DNA of 64,000 bases from Pseudomonadota bacterium (GTDB taxonomy: Bacteria; Pseudomonadota; Alphaproteobacteria; Sneathiellales; Sneathiellaceae), in assembly GCA_024743055.1 (NCBI GenBank), contig JANSXH010000014.1, forward strand, positions 53,509-117,508. Reading direction: 5' to 3'. Position numbers and translations under genes: made by a program. Of the stretch, positions 35,818 to 43,835 are shown piece after piece. Under the pieces are notes generated by a model. That model was not told where the DNA came from. It saw nothing but the letters and a program-made list of their open reading frames with translations, and did no database searches. Within the stretch, counting starts at the first letter, position 1; each line of letters opens with the position of its first letter.

Positions 35818-36534
35818 ATGTACCTTCTATACTACGACGAGGTTAAATATGATCCCCCTAACCAAGATTCTTTTTGGTTGGGAGGAGTGTGTGTTGAGCA
35901 TTCTCTCGTGATGGAAATAGAGAACCAACTTAACGAAATTTCTCAAGAAGCGTTTACGTCTCCTGTTCTTAGTAAGGAAACTGAATTTCATGGAATAGAT
36001 GTATGTAGAGGAAAAGGTAACTTTAAGGGATTTGAGTTTGAAGATCGGATGGAGATACTAGAAAAATTGTTGGCTGTGCTCGCAAGAGATGAGATCAAAA
36101 GAATATATGTTAGAATATTACCTGCAAATATTGTAAAGACAGGAGATCCGCCTGAAGAAATAGCATTCATGTATCTTGTAGAAAATGCTGATCTTATATT
36201 TAAAGAGAATGATTCATACGGAATGCTATTTGGCGATTATGATGAACCTGCTATCGGAGTTTCCGTCACAAATCTATCTCATTTTAGACGGCGTGGTACA
36301 GCATGGGCAGGAGCGCGGGATATCGAAAATATAATCGATACCGTTCATTTCGCCAAATCTCACCATAGCCGAATGATTCAACTTGCAGATATTTACGTCT
36401 ATTGTCTTCAATTCCACCATAAAAAAAATAAATCGAATTGGAGAAGGGAAGTTCACCGGATTATTCTAGAAAGCGGGATTCTAAATAGTACAAAAAGCCG
36501 CATATGGCCTGTTGAGGCGCATTGGTATCGTTAA
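35818..36534 (+). CDS. DUF3800 domain protein, AT-rich gene
   Basis: The 238-residue product matches the DUF3800 layout: MYLLYYDEVKYD at the start with the early Asp (Asp7), TEFHGID at about 55-61, an acidic GDYDEP near 139-144, and near the end HHSRMIQLADIYVYCLQFH (about 182-200). These are the family's four acidic/His/Gln blocks, consistent with an RNase H-like nuclease fold. Many DUF3800 genes occur in phage-defence contexts. The ATG at 35818 is preferred, since earlier frame codons lack homology-like character. AT-rich with many ATA and AGA codons, unlike flanking genes. No biochemical role is established by this sequence. Confidence 0.72.
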   Translation: MYLLYYDEVKYDPPNQDSFWLGGVCVEHSLVMEIENQLNEISQEAFTSPVLSKETEFHGIDVCRGKGNFKGFEFEDRMEILEKLLAVLARDEIKRIYVRILPANIVKTGDPPEEIAFMYLVENADLIFKENDSYGMLFGDYDEPAIGVSVTNLSHFRRRGTAWAGARDIENIIDTVHFAKSHHSRMIQLADIYVYCLQFHHKKNKSNWRREVHRIILESGILNSTKSRIWPVEAHWYR

Positions 36535-36539
36535 AAGAT

Positions 36540-36593
36540 ACGACCGGAGCTAGTTAAAGCTGGCGAGAAATTTATCTCTGCACCACCGGTCGT
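36540..36593 (+). repeat. Closing inverted repeat with two internal hairpins after the DUF3800 gene
   Basis: ACGACCGG (36540-36547) and CCGGTCGT (36586-36593) close a 38-base interval that itself holds AGCTagttaaAGCT and GAGAaatttaTCTC. As RNA this could be a three-way junction just after the DUF3800 stop. There is no following T-run, and AT-rich sequence follows. It may be a terminator-like structure or the scar of a mobile unit. Confidence 0.45.
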
Positions 36594-36705
36594 TCTTAAG
36601 AGTCTATTTCAATTTAGTTAAATGTCAATTTTTTGAAATATATTACACCGCTAAAGTGAATAAATTCATCTTTTCCCAACATTTTTGATGCCTTATAATT
36701 TCCCC

Positions 36706-37518
36706 ATGACCTTCTTCCCCAAACTCACCCTGATCCTCCTCGTTCTGATCGTCATCTTCGGTATCCTCCCGTTCACCGCCATGTATTTCCTGCAGGGCAA
36801 ACTCATTTTCCCTGCACCGAATTTCACGGTACCCGCCGGGCCGGAGGGGCGGTTTTCGCAAACTGTGATTGAGACGCCGGATGGGGAGAGGCTTCGGGCC
36901 TGGTATGCGGCGCCTGCGGCGGGTCAGCCGAGCCTGATGCTGTTTCATGGCAATGCCGATGCGGCCTATTTTCAGGTGCCGCGGGGGGAGGCGCTGGCGG
37001 AGGCGGGCTTCGGGGTGTTGCTGGTGGAGTATCGCGGCTATGGCGACAGCACGGGGGAGCCGACCGAGCTGGGCCTGATTACCGACGGGCTCGCGTCTTA
37101 TGATTACTTGCGGGGCCAGACAGAGGGACCTATCGGCATTCTGGCCCATTCCATTGGCACGGCGGTAGCCATTCCGGTGGCGGCAAAACGGCCCATATTT
37201 GCCCTGATGCTGGAGGCGCCGATGACCTCAATCCTTGATGTGGCGCGCTATCGCATGGGCTGGCTGCCCTTGAAAATGCTGATGAAATACCCGTTTCATT
37301 CCGATCAGGTCATCGGCCAGGTGACGGCGCCAATCCTGATTGTCCATGGCACGAAGGATCGGGTGATCCCGTTTGAGCTCGGCAAGCGGCTCGCCGCCCT
37401 GGCCCCGGCCGGCACGGAGTTTATTCCCATCGAAGGTGCCGGTCACAATGATCTGTTGCGATTTGGCAGCAACGGCCTTGCGCTCGATTTTTTTCGGCAG
37501 ATTTTGGACGCGAATTAG
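36706..37518 (+). CDS. Alpha/beta hydrolase with an N-terminal membrane anchor
   Basis: The 270-residue protein begins with a hydrophobic segment, LTLILLVLIVIFGILPFTAMYF, then an alpha/beta hydrolase fold: MLFHGNADAAYF (oxyanion), VEYRGYGDSTG, the nucleophile Ser in GILAHSIGTAVAIP, Asp in VHGTKDRVIP and His in EGAGHNDLL. This is the YfhR/BEM46-type group of membrane-tethered hydrolases of uncertain substrate. Start uncertain: the ATG at 36706 or an in-frame ATG at 36688, neither with a clear ribosome site. GC-rich again, in contrast to the preceding AT-rich module. Confidence 0.84.
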   Translation: MTFFPKLTLILLVLIVIFGILPFTAMYFLQGKLIFPAPNFTVPAGPEGRFSQTVIETPDGERLRAWYAAPAAGQPSLMLFHGNADAAYFQVPRGEALAEAGFGVLLVEYRGYGDSTGEPTELGLITDGLASYDYLRGQTEGPIGILAHSIGTAVAIPVAAKRPIFALMLEAPMTSILDVARYRMGWLPLKMLMKYPFHSDQVIGQVTAPILIVHGTKDRVIPFELGKRLAALAPAGTEFIPIEGAGHNDLLRFGSNGLALDFFRQILDAN

Positions 37519-37524
37519 GGTCGC

Positions 37525-38148
37525 TTAGGTTTTTCGGGCCACCACAAAGCAGCTGAGCGGGGAGGCCGGATAGGCGCCGGTTTCCAGGATCTCGAAGCCC
37601 GCTGCCGTGATCATCTCGTCGATGCGCTCCGACGATAGTCGATTGACGAAGGGGGCCTTGCCGAGTTTTTGCATCAGGTAAAGGGCGAGAAGCTTGAGAG
37701 GGGAATGTTCTTTCAGGCAGACGGTTTTCGAGATCAACAGCCCGTCAGGTTTGAGATGATTGTGGAGGATGTTGAGCGCCGTCTCCGGATCTTCCAGCAG
37801 ATGCAGCAGGTTAAAAGCGAGCACCGCATCAAAGGGGCCGGGGAGGCGACCTGTCTCGCCCAGGCTCATCTGCTCAAAGCGGATATTCTCCACGCCTTGC
37901 ACCGAGGCTCTGTTGCGGGCAATCAGGATCATCTTCAGGGAAATATCGGTCGCAAGGATATGACGCACATGAGGGGCAAGGGCGAGGGCTGTGGTGCCCG
38001 TGCCGCAGCCAACCTCCAGCAGCTCATCCTCCGCCGTCAGGTAACTGATGGTGCGGTCAAGGGTCCGGTGATAGGCGGGCAGGTTCGAGATCGGCGATTT
38101 CGCGTAATCCACCGCATGGTCATCCCAGAATTCCTCCGCTTGCTGCAT
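37525..38148 (-). CDS. Class I SAM-dependent methyltransferase (UbiE/COQ5-like fold)
   Basis: A 207-residue soluble methyltransferase. Motif I is ELLEVGCGTGTTALALAPHV (about 41-59), motif II an acidic residue in HILATDISLKMI, and the later FDAVLAFNLLHLLEDPETALNILHNHLKPDGLLI is the post-I region. The C-terminal part includes MITAAGFEILETG. The substrate is unknown; the fold is shared with quinone and small-molecule methylases. AAGG precedes the ATG by five bases. It is convergent with the preceding hydrolase. Confidence 0.84.
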   Translation of the reverse strand: MQQAEEFWDDHAVDYAKSPISNLPAYHRTLDRTISYLTAEDELLEVGCGTGTTALALAPHVRHILATDISLKMILIARNRASVQGVENIRFEQMSLGETGRLPGPFDAVLAFNLLHLLEDPETALNILHNHLKPDGLLISKTVCLKEHSPLKLLALYLMQKLGKAPFVNRLSSERIDEMITAAGFEILETGAYPASPLSCFVVARKT

Positions 38149-38273
38149 GGGGCCTTTCCATGGTCGATCAGGTCATCGTATTTGTTTTAAATAATATAGG
38201 GCGGTTTTTGATTTTGGGACCGGAAGCTCTAAAATTTCTGTGACCCGGGTTCTTTGGGCAGGTGGATAGCTCC

Positions 38274-38302
38274 TTGACAAAAACCCTTATATAGAGTATT
38301 AT
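38274..38302 (+). promoter_or_regulatory. Near-consensus sigma-70 promoter reading into a gene-free region
   Basis: TTGACA (38274-38279), a 17-base spacer, and TATTAT (38297-38302) give a perfect -35 box, optimal spacing and a 5-of-6 -10 box. Transcription should start near 38309 and proceed rightward, where no protein gene lies on this strand before 40820. Confidence 0.7.
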
Positions 38303-38308
38303 ATTTAT

Positions 38309-38640
38309 ATATTTACTCATTAAATTAGTATGATTTTTTTGAAGGGTAAATCCGATCACATGGCGGAGTGGGGAGACCTGCCGGACTGTGCGACGGGTCG
38401 AGTTGGCTGCAGGGGATCCTGCTTCCGGGACGCTGCTCGGCGTGGATGAAACTAGAGAGAAACTCAGGAAGTTTTTGAGCGAAGGACGATCGCTCCCATA
38501 CCTCCCGTCAAACCCGGGGCAGGGACGAGGGATCGATCGGGACGTCGCCATCATGACGATAAAATTTGAGAGAGCGGGGCACGTGGGACCAGGGGTCGAC
38601 GATTGCGCTCTCCCTCACCGGATGCGGGCCGGAAATGGAC
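38309..38640 (+). ncRNA. Candidate structured RNA of unknown type
   Basis: Downstream of the promoter the transcript would contain several clear hairpins: GCAGG-GGAT-CCTGC (38409-38422), GAGCGA/TCGCTC (38477-38495), GACC-AGG-GGTC (38587-38597) inside a longer arm closed by GAGAGCG/CGCTCTC (38570-38576 with 38606-38612). The composition is GC-rich next to an AT-rich promoter. I compared it mentally with RNase P, 4.5S, tmRNA and known riboswitches and saw no match. Ends are approximate and no terminator is obvious; the 3' part approaches the end of the SDR gene on the other strand. Confidence 0.4.
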
Positions 38641-38700
38641 TCGCCAGACACTGACAGCGACTGTGCTTTTGCAGGAGGACTGTTGCGGGGTGAGTGATCC

Positions 38701-39465
38701 CTACTTGACGTAGAGATCACGCAATTTCCGCATACCGCCGAGCCAACGGTCATAATCGCCGGCTTTGCGCTGGATATATTCCTGCACCTGGGTGTGGGGG
38801 AGGATGAGGAATTCCTCCTTGTCCATGCTGGTGACAACATGATCAGCGAGCTCTTCTGGCTCCATGGTCCCATCGACAGCAGCGACGCCATCGAGGTTGT
38901 TCTCGGTCATGGCGGTGCGCACCTGCTGCGGGCAGAGGACCGAGACGCGGATCCCCTTGTCGCCATAGCGGATGGACATGGTTTCGGCGAAGGCGACAGC
39001 GGCATGTTTGGTCACCGCATAAGTGGCGCTGTCGACCTGTGACAAGAGCCCGGCGGCGGAGGCGGTATTGAGGAGATAGCCACCACCGTTTTCGATCATC
39101 TTGTCGACCACGGCGCGGGCCGCATAGACATGGGCCATGACATGGATATCCCAGTTGAGCTGCCACAGCTCATCGGAGCTTTCCTCCCATCCGTAGCGGG
39201 CGATGCCGGCGTTGGAGACGAAGATATCGATGGGCCCGAAAGCCTCCTCGGCGCGTGCGACCACATTCTGGATATCGGCTTCCTTGGTGACGTCACAGGG
39301 CACTGCGATGCCATTCACGGAGGCGGCGACCTCGTTCAAAGGGCCCTCCTGCAGATCGGCGACGGTGATGCCTTTCGCGCCGTCGGCATGAAAGCGTTCG
39401 GCGAGGGCTTTGCCGATGCCACTGGCGCCGCCGGTGATGACGATATTCTTACCCGCAATTTTCAT
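38701..39465 (-). CDS. Short-chain dehydrogenase/reductase (SDR)
   Basis: A 254-residue classical SDR: VITGGASGIGKALAERFHADGAKG (NAD-binding, about 9-32), SNAGIARYGWE, Ser in LLNTASAAGLL, and YAVTKHAAVAFAE (Tyr-x3-Lys). A cosubstrate of NAD is suggested by an Asp after strand 2 (VADLQEG). It follows gcdH by 42 bases and is probably co-transcribed (AAGGAG precedes its ATG); the pathway link to glutaryl-CoA breakdown is only positional. The C-terminal 40 residues (MRKLRDLYVK end) are longer than the minimal SDR. Confidence 0.85.
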   Translation of the reverse strand: MKIAGKNIVITGGASGIGKALAERFHADGAKGITVADLQEGPLNEVAASVNGIAVPCDVTKEADIQNVVARAEEAFGPIDIFVSNAGIARYGWEESSDELWQLNWDIHVMAHVYAARAVVDKMIENGGGYLLNTASAAGLLSQVDSATYAVTKHAAVAFAETMSIRYGDKGIRVSVLCPQQVRTAMTENNLDGVAAVDGTMEPEELADHVVTSMDKEEFLILPHTQVQEYIQRKAGDYDRWLGGMRKLRDLYVK

Positions 39466-39507
39466 GTGTTTTTCTCCTTGCAGCTTGTGCTGTTCTTGTT
39501 GGTTTTT

Positions 39508-40707
39508 TTAAGCGCCGGTGAAGGCCTGAATGCCGGTCTGGGCGCGGCCCAGAATCAGGGCATGCACATCATGGGTGCCTTCATAGGTATTGACGGCCTC
39601 CAGGTTCATGACATGGCGGATGACGTGATATTCATCAGACACCCCATTACCGCCATGCATATCGCGGGACATGCGGGCCATATCGAGTGCCTTGCCGCAG
39701 GAATTGCGCTTGATGATAGAGATCATCTCTGGCGCGGCGCGGCCTTCATCCTTTAAATGCCCGACCCGAAGACAGCTCTGCAGGCCAATGGAAATTTCCG
39801 TCTGCATGTCCGCCAGCTTCTTCTGGATCAGCTGATTGGCGGCGAGGGGGCGACCGAATTGCTTGCGCTCCAAGGTGTAGGAGAGAGCCGCCTGCCAGCA
39901 GAATTCCGCGGCGCCAAGAGCGCCCCAGGCAATGCCGTAGCGGGCATTGTTAAGACAGCCGAACGGTCCGCCCAACCCCTTGATATTCGGAAGTAAATTC
40001 TCTTCCGGCACGAAGACATTGTCCATAACAATCTCGCCGGTGATGGAGGCACGAAGAGAGAATTTCCCCTCGATCTTCGGCGCCGACAAGCCCTCCATGC
40101 CCTTCTCGAGAATAAAGCCGCGAATAACATCATCATCGGTTTTGGCCCAAACAACAAACACATCGGCTGCCGGGGAATTGGTGATCCACATCTTGGCGCC
40201 GCTGACCAGATAGCCACCGTCGGTGGAGCGGGCCCGGGTCACCATGCTGCCGGGATCGGAGCCGTGATCGGGCTCGGTCAACCCGAAACAACCGATCCAT
40301 TCACCGGTCGCCAATTTGGGAAGATATTTCTGCCGCTGTTCCTCGGAGCCGTAGGCATGAATGGGATGCATCACCAGGCTCGACTGCACACTCATCATCG
40401 AACGATAGCCGGAATCGACCCGCTCAACCTCACGCGCCACCAAACCATAAGAGACATAGCCAAGACCGGCACAGCCATAGCCGTCAATGGTCGGCCCGAG
40501 CAAGCCAAGCTCGCCCATCTCCGTGAAAATCTCCCGATCGAAACTCTCATGCCGGTTGGCTTCCAGAACCCGGCCCATCAGCTTGTCCTGACAGTAGTCC
40601 CGCGCAGTATCGCGGACCAGGCGCTCCTCTTCTGTCAATTGCTCATCTAGGAGGAAAGGATCTTCAGGATTAAAGACCGGCTTGGTTTTGGTTTGGGCGA
40701 TATTCAT
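39508..40707 (-). CDS. gcdH: Glutaryl-CoA dehydrogenase
   Basis: GcdH oxidises and decarboxylates glutaryl-CoA to crotonyl-CoA in lysine and tryptophan breakdown. The 399-residue acyl-CoA dehydrogenase has the GcdH-specific [46 protein letters not shown], and the end [22 protein letters not shown] with the catalytic Glu376. The Arg-rich alcove ([18 protein letters not shown]) fits GcdH. GGAGA lies upstream of the ATG. It is the first gene of a pair with the SDR. Confidence 0.93.
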   Translation of the reverse strand: MNIAQTKTKPVFNPEDPFLLDEQLTEEERLVRDTARDYCQDKLMGRVLEANRHESFDREIFTEMGELGLLGPTIDGYGCAGLGYVSYGLVAREVERVDSGYRSMMSVQSSLVMHPIHAYGSEEQRQKYLPKLATGEWIGCFGLTEPDHGSDPGSMVTRARSTDGGYLVSGAKMWITNSPAADVFVVWAKTDDDVIRGFILEKGMEGLSAPKIEGKFSLRASITGEIVMDNVFVPEENLLPNIKGLGGPFGCLNNARYGIAWGALGAAEFCWQAALSYTLERKQFGRPLAANQLIQKKLADMQTEISIGLQSCLRVGHLKDEGRAAPEMISIIKRNSCGKALDMARMSRDMHGGNGVSDEYHVIRHVMNLEAVNTYEGTHDVHALILGRAQTGIQAFTGA

Positions 40708-40819
40708 CAGCCATTCTCCGATTATTGTTTTTGTGTGGGACCCGGTCCGAAGGACCTGACCTTTGTAATATCATAGTATATAGTTCCTATAAGGATGGAT
40801 TGGCAAGGATAGTGCCCGA

Positions 40820-41068
40820 ATGTCGTCAAAAGAGCAGAACGGAGAGTATATTATCGAGTTCCAGCAGCATGGAAAGTCGGTCAAAGTCTCGGCTGTGGAT
40901 ACGGCAACCATGACCGAAGTCTCGATCATCGGGCCGAGCAATGCGGGCCGAGAAGAGCTGCAACGTCTCGCGATACAGAAGCTGCTGTTTGTCCTCAATA
41001 AAAAAGCCGGTCCGAAGGCGGCGGAGACTGATCCGTCGACACCTAAGAAACCCGGCATCATCGTATGA
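40820..41068 (+). CDS. Small conserved alphaproteobacterial protein
   Basis: An 82-residue protein of the type found in many Alphaproteobacteria: YIIEFQQHGKSVKVSAVDTATMTEVSIIGPSNAGREELQRLAIQKLLFVL, then a Pro/Lys-rich tail. I believe it belongs to the DUF6898 group but could not verify this. AAGGA precedes the ATG. It overlaps the start of the DAO-family gene by four bases (ATGA), suggesting translational coupling. Confidence 0.75.
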   Translation: MSSKEQNGEYIIEFQQHGKSVKVSAVDTATMTEVSIIGPSNAGREELQRLAIQKLLFVLNKKAGPKAAETDPSTPKKPGIIV

Positions 41069-42366
41069 GGGCGCCGGACAACTCCGATGCGGAACAGGGC
41101 TTTGAACAATCCCTTTGGTCTAACACTGCAGAGCCTGCTCCTGCTACTGAAAATTTAAAGAATAACGAGCAGGCAGATGTTGTGATTGTGGGCGCGGGAT
41201 TTACCGGCCTTTCGGCGGCCCTTCATCTGGCGGAAGCCGGTAAGAGCGTGGCGGTTCTGGAAGCGCGGGACATCGGCTGGGGCGGCTCCGGTCGCAACGG
41301 CGGCCAGGTCAATCCGGCCTTCAAAGTCCTGCCCTCAGAGATGAGAGCCCTCTTTGGTCTGGAGCGGGCCAACCGAATTCTGGAATTTGCCGATGGCGCC
41401 CCGGAGCGGGTGTTCGATCTGATTGAACGTCATGACATCAAATGTGCGCCGCGCCAGGTTCCTTATATGCGCGGGGCCTATGGCCGACGCGGCCTAAAAC
41501 AGGTTGAAGACTGGGTTCGAGAGTGGGGAGAGTTCGGCTCGAAGGTCAGTATGAAATCCGCCCAGGAGACCCAAGAGATAATGGGGACGGATTTTTTCCA
41601 TGGCGGGATGGAGGATAGCCGCGGCGGCAGCCTGCAGCCGCTCTCCTATGTCCGGGGATTGGCCCGTGCGGCTCTCAAAGCCGGCGCACAGATCTATACG
41701 AACAGCCCGGCAACCAAAGTGGCGAAAAACGGGTCCAGCTTGCAGGTAACGACGGCAAACGGCGCGACGGTCGACGCAGAATATTTCCTGACCGGTTGCA
41801 ACGGATATACCGATGATTTATGGCCGGGCTTGAAGAGAAACATCGTGCCGGTTGCCAGCTTGCAAAGCGCGACAGAGCCATTGCCCGAGGCGCTACGCCA
41901 GAAAATACTGCCGCGCGGCCATCATGTCTCAGAGACCCGCCGGGTCATGACCTATTTTCGCATCGACGAGACGGGCCGGTTTCAAATCGGTGGTCGTGGC
42001 AGCCCCTTTAACCCCCTTCGCCAGCGGGACAATACGGAGCATCTGCGAAAAGAAGCGATCCGCATTTATCCTGAGCTAAAAGAAGTACGCTGGGAATATG
42101 ACTGGGGCGGGCTGGTCGCCGCGACCAAAACCCATCTTCCCCATCTGATCCGGCTTGAGAGCAATGCCTATGCCGGGCTCGGTTATAACGGGCGCGGTGT
42201 TGCCATGGGAACAGCGATGGGAACTCAACTGGCCGGTGTTGTTCTAGGCGAAGATGTTGCCCTTCCGCAAACCAGCGGCGTGCCGTTTCTACTTCACCCT
42301 TTCCGCAATCTCGGAATCACCTGGCAAATGCTCACCGGTAGCCTGCTGGATCGGTTTGACGGGTAG
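41065..42366 (+). CDS. FAD-dependent oxidoreductase, DAO family
   Basis: A 433-residue flavoprotein related to that at 19334. FAD motif DVVIVGAGFTGLSAALHLAEAGKSVAVLEA (about 36-65), then DIGWGGSGRNGGQVNPAFKV, the family marker. The C-terminal FAD loop is NAYAGLGYNGRGVAMGTAMGTQLAGVVLG. This group includes amine and amino-acid oxidases such as gamma-glutamylputrescine oxidase; substrate unknown. It is translationally coupled to the small protein before it, which is not a known partner of such oxidases. Confidence 0.87.
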   Translation: MRAPDNSDAEQGFEQSLWSNTAEPAPATENLKNNEQADVVIVGAGFTGLSAALHLAEAGKSVAVLEARDIGWGGSGRNGGQVNPAFKVLPSEMRALFGLERANRILEFADGAPERVFDLIERHDIKCAPRQVPYMRGAYGRRGLKQVEDWVREWGEFGSKVSMKSAQETQEIMGTDFFHGGMEDSRGGSLQPLSYVRGLARAALKAGAQIYTNSPATKVAKNGSSLQVTTANGATVDAEYFLTGCNGYTDDLWPGLKRNIVPVASLQSATEPLPEALRQKILPRGHHVSETRRVMTYFRIDETGRFQIGGRGSPFNPLRQRDNTEHLRKEAIRIYPELKEVRWEYDWGGLVAATKTHLPHLIRLESNAYAGLGYNGRGVAMGTAMGTQLAGVVLGEDVALPQTSGVPFLLHPFRNLGITWQMLTGSLLDRFDG

Positions 42367-42417
42367 GATGATCGCTTGGCCTGCAGCCTCCCGCCACCAA
42401 ATGGGCAGGTCGGACAT

Positions 42418-43125
42418 TTACATTGCGTCAAGAGTGCGAGTGATGGCTGCAATAGCATTAGCGGTTTCGGCAGGACGCAGCGTTGGGTCGAGGTGAGTGC
42501 CTTCGGTGTTGATGACGGGCCAGCCGCGGCGACGTGCTTCGGCTGCTGAGTGGTTGTGAAGTGGTGAGTTTTGGATATATCCGGCCGGAATGTGATCCCA
42601 TCTCGTGAGTTCGACACTCTCATCGAACCAATCGATAGGCATTTTCGGCAGAGCACCTTCGAATTGAGCGAACGCTTCGCTATCTTTTTTAAGGACGTCG
42701 ATGCCTACCTTTGATGCGCGTTTTGCGTCCCCGTCGAACCATTGTGACCATACAGGAAGATATCCATCTTCACCCGCAAGATTTTGAATGAAATCGCGCA
42801 GTTCTGGCCTAACAGGGTATGCGGTGCCTTCTGTCGGCGGGACGTCGCCGTCGACGATGACTACTGCCTTTGTCGGCAACTTGGTCGCCAGATCGGCGGT
42901 TAGGGCACTGGCAGAACTGTGACCAATCAGAACGTAGTTACCTGCGGGGGCAATCAGACTGATAAGGCTGTGACTCCACGCGCTCCATGCGGGTGGGGAG
43001 GAATGATGCGCCAAAACATCTGGGACTTGTACCCGCCATCCCAAGTCACGCAACTTCTCAGCCGTAGGCTCCCAGCTTGCGGCCCTGACTAAGGGCCCCG
43101 CAATGAGGATGGCATCTGAATTCAT
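42418..43125 (-). CDS. Alpha/beta fold hydrolase
   Basis: A 235-residue protein with an alpha/beta hydrolase outline: DAILIAGPLVRAASWEPTAEKLRDLGW at the start, the nucleophile elbow YVLIGHSSASALTADLA (GHSSA: Gly-x-Ser-x-Ala, near 70-80), and a late His in EGTHLDPTLRP. The elbow departs from the standard G-x-S-x-G. Substrate and role are unknown. The ATG at 43125 with GAGAATAACC before it is preferred to the TTG at 43137. Confidence 0.78.
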   Translation of the reverse strand: MNSDAILIAGPLVRAASWEPTAEKLRDLGWRVQVPDVLAHHSSPPAWSAWSHSLISLIAPAGNYVLIGHSSASALTADLATKLPTKAVVIVDGDVPPTEGTAYPVRPELRDFIQNLAGEDGYLPVWSQWFDGDAKRASKVGIDVLKKDSEAFAQFEGALPKMPIDWFDESVELTRWDHIPAGYIQNSPLHNHSAAEARRRGWPVINTEGTHLDPTLRPAETANAIAAITRTLDAM

Positions 43126-43394
43126 GGTTATTCTCAATTAGGTTGGAATAAGGATATCGTAGCGCTGCCAACTACAAATGTCCACTGCAGCGGACATTTT
43201 CTGCGTCAATCGGGACGGTCCGCAATGGGTCTGAAAACAGTATTCGCGTGATTTCCAAACGTGTCAGCATTACACTCGAACAAAGGCTTTAGCTTCTGCT
43301 TTTAGCCAACCGCCCAGCCTTAACCCAGCAGTTTTACCCTTTACCTTTGAGACCCACCACTGACCTATTTCACTGTGAACCTACAATCTTAGTA

Positions 43395-43835
43395 TCACGC
43401 CGATTTCTTTTTCCGGCCGAGGCCGAATTCCTTGGCGAAGTCTGAGCGGCGTTTGGCGTAGGAGGGGGCCACCATGGGATAGTCCGGTGGCAGATTCCAT
43501 TTGGCGCGATATTCTTCAGGTGTCATGTCGTAATTAGACCGCAGGTAGCGTTTCAGCATTTTCAGCTTTTTACCATCTTCCAGACAGACAATGTAATCGT
43601 TCTGAACGGATTTCTTTGGCGGCACAGCAGGCTTCAGTGGCCCGAAATCCGGATCGGTCCGCTGGTCCAGATTCGCGAGTGAGCTGTAAACCGACTTGAT
43701 GACATCCACGAGTTCCGACTTGCCAATCTCGTTGTTGCTGACATAGGCGGAGGCAATTTCGGCTGTCATGCGCAGAATTTCCTCTTTTTCGGCATGGCCG
43801 GGACCCGCCATCTCTTTTTCTTGAACTTGAGCCAT
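43395..43835 (-). CDS. mucR: MucR/Ros-family transcriptional regulator lacking zinc-ligand histidines
   Basis: MucR proteins are H-NS-like silencers and regulators in Alphaproteobacteria that bind AT-rich DNA. The 146-residue product has the N-terminal oligomerisation part (MTAEIASAYVSNNEIGKSELVDVIKSVYSSLANL) and the finger segment VCLEDGKKLKMLKRYLRSNYDMTPEEYRAKWNLPPDYPMVAPSYAKRRSDFAKEFGLGRKKK as two blocks. In zinc-bound members the residues at the Y97 and N101 positions are His; here both are replaced, so a zinc-free fold is suggested, as described for some Mesorhizobium homologues. C-terminal Lys-rich tail. Context gives no target. Confidence 0.88.
   Translation of the reverse strand: MAQVQEKEMAGPGHAEKEEILRMTAEIASAYVSNNEIGKSELVDVIKSVYSSLANLDQRTDPDFGPLKPAVPPKKSVQNDYIVCLEDGKKLKMLKRYLRSNYDMTPEEYRAKWNLPPDYPMVAPSYAKRRSDFAKEFGLGRKKKSA

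Larger units (their letters stand above)
38149..38700. other. Non-coding region with a strong promoter and a hairpin-rich tract
   Basis: 552 bases between two leftward genes. The left part (38165-38340) is AT-rich and contains a near-consensus promoter reading rightward; the right part (38341-38690) is GC-rich and full of short inverted repeats. ORFs in it (for example 39 codons from 38330) lack ribosome sites and family resemblance. See the separate promoter and RNA entries. Confidence 0.6.

Noticed and set aside
38330..38449. 39-codon ORF after the strong promoter
   Set aside because: There is no ribosome site, the composition is unusual (many Arg, Cys, Gly), and the same bases form hairpins, so a structured RNA explains it better.
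38388..38654. 88-codon plus-strand ORF in the same region
   Set aside because: It starts with GTG without a ribosome site and shows no family likeness.
38508..38891. 127-residue minus-strand ORF overlapping the SDR gene end
   Set aside because: Its greater part runs antiparallel in a second frame of the SDR gene, which has full family motifs.
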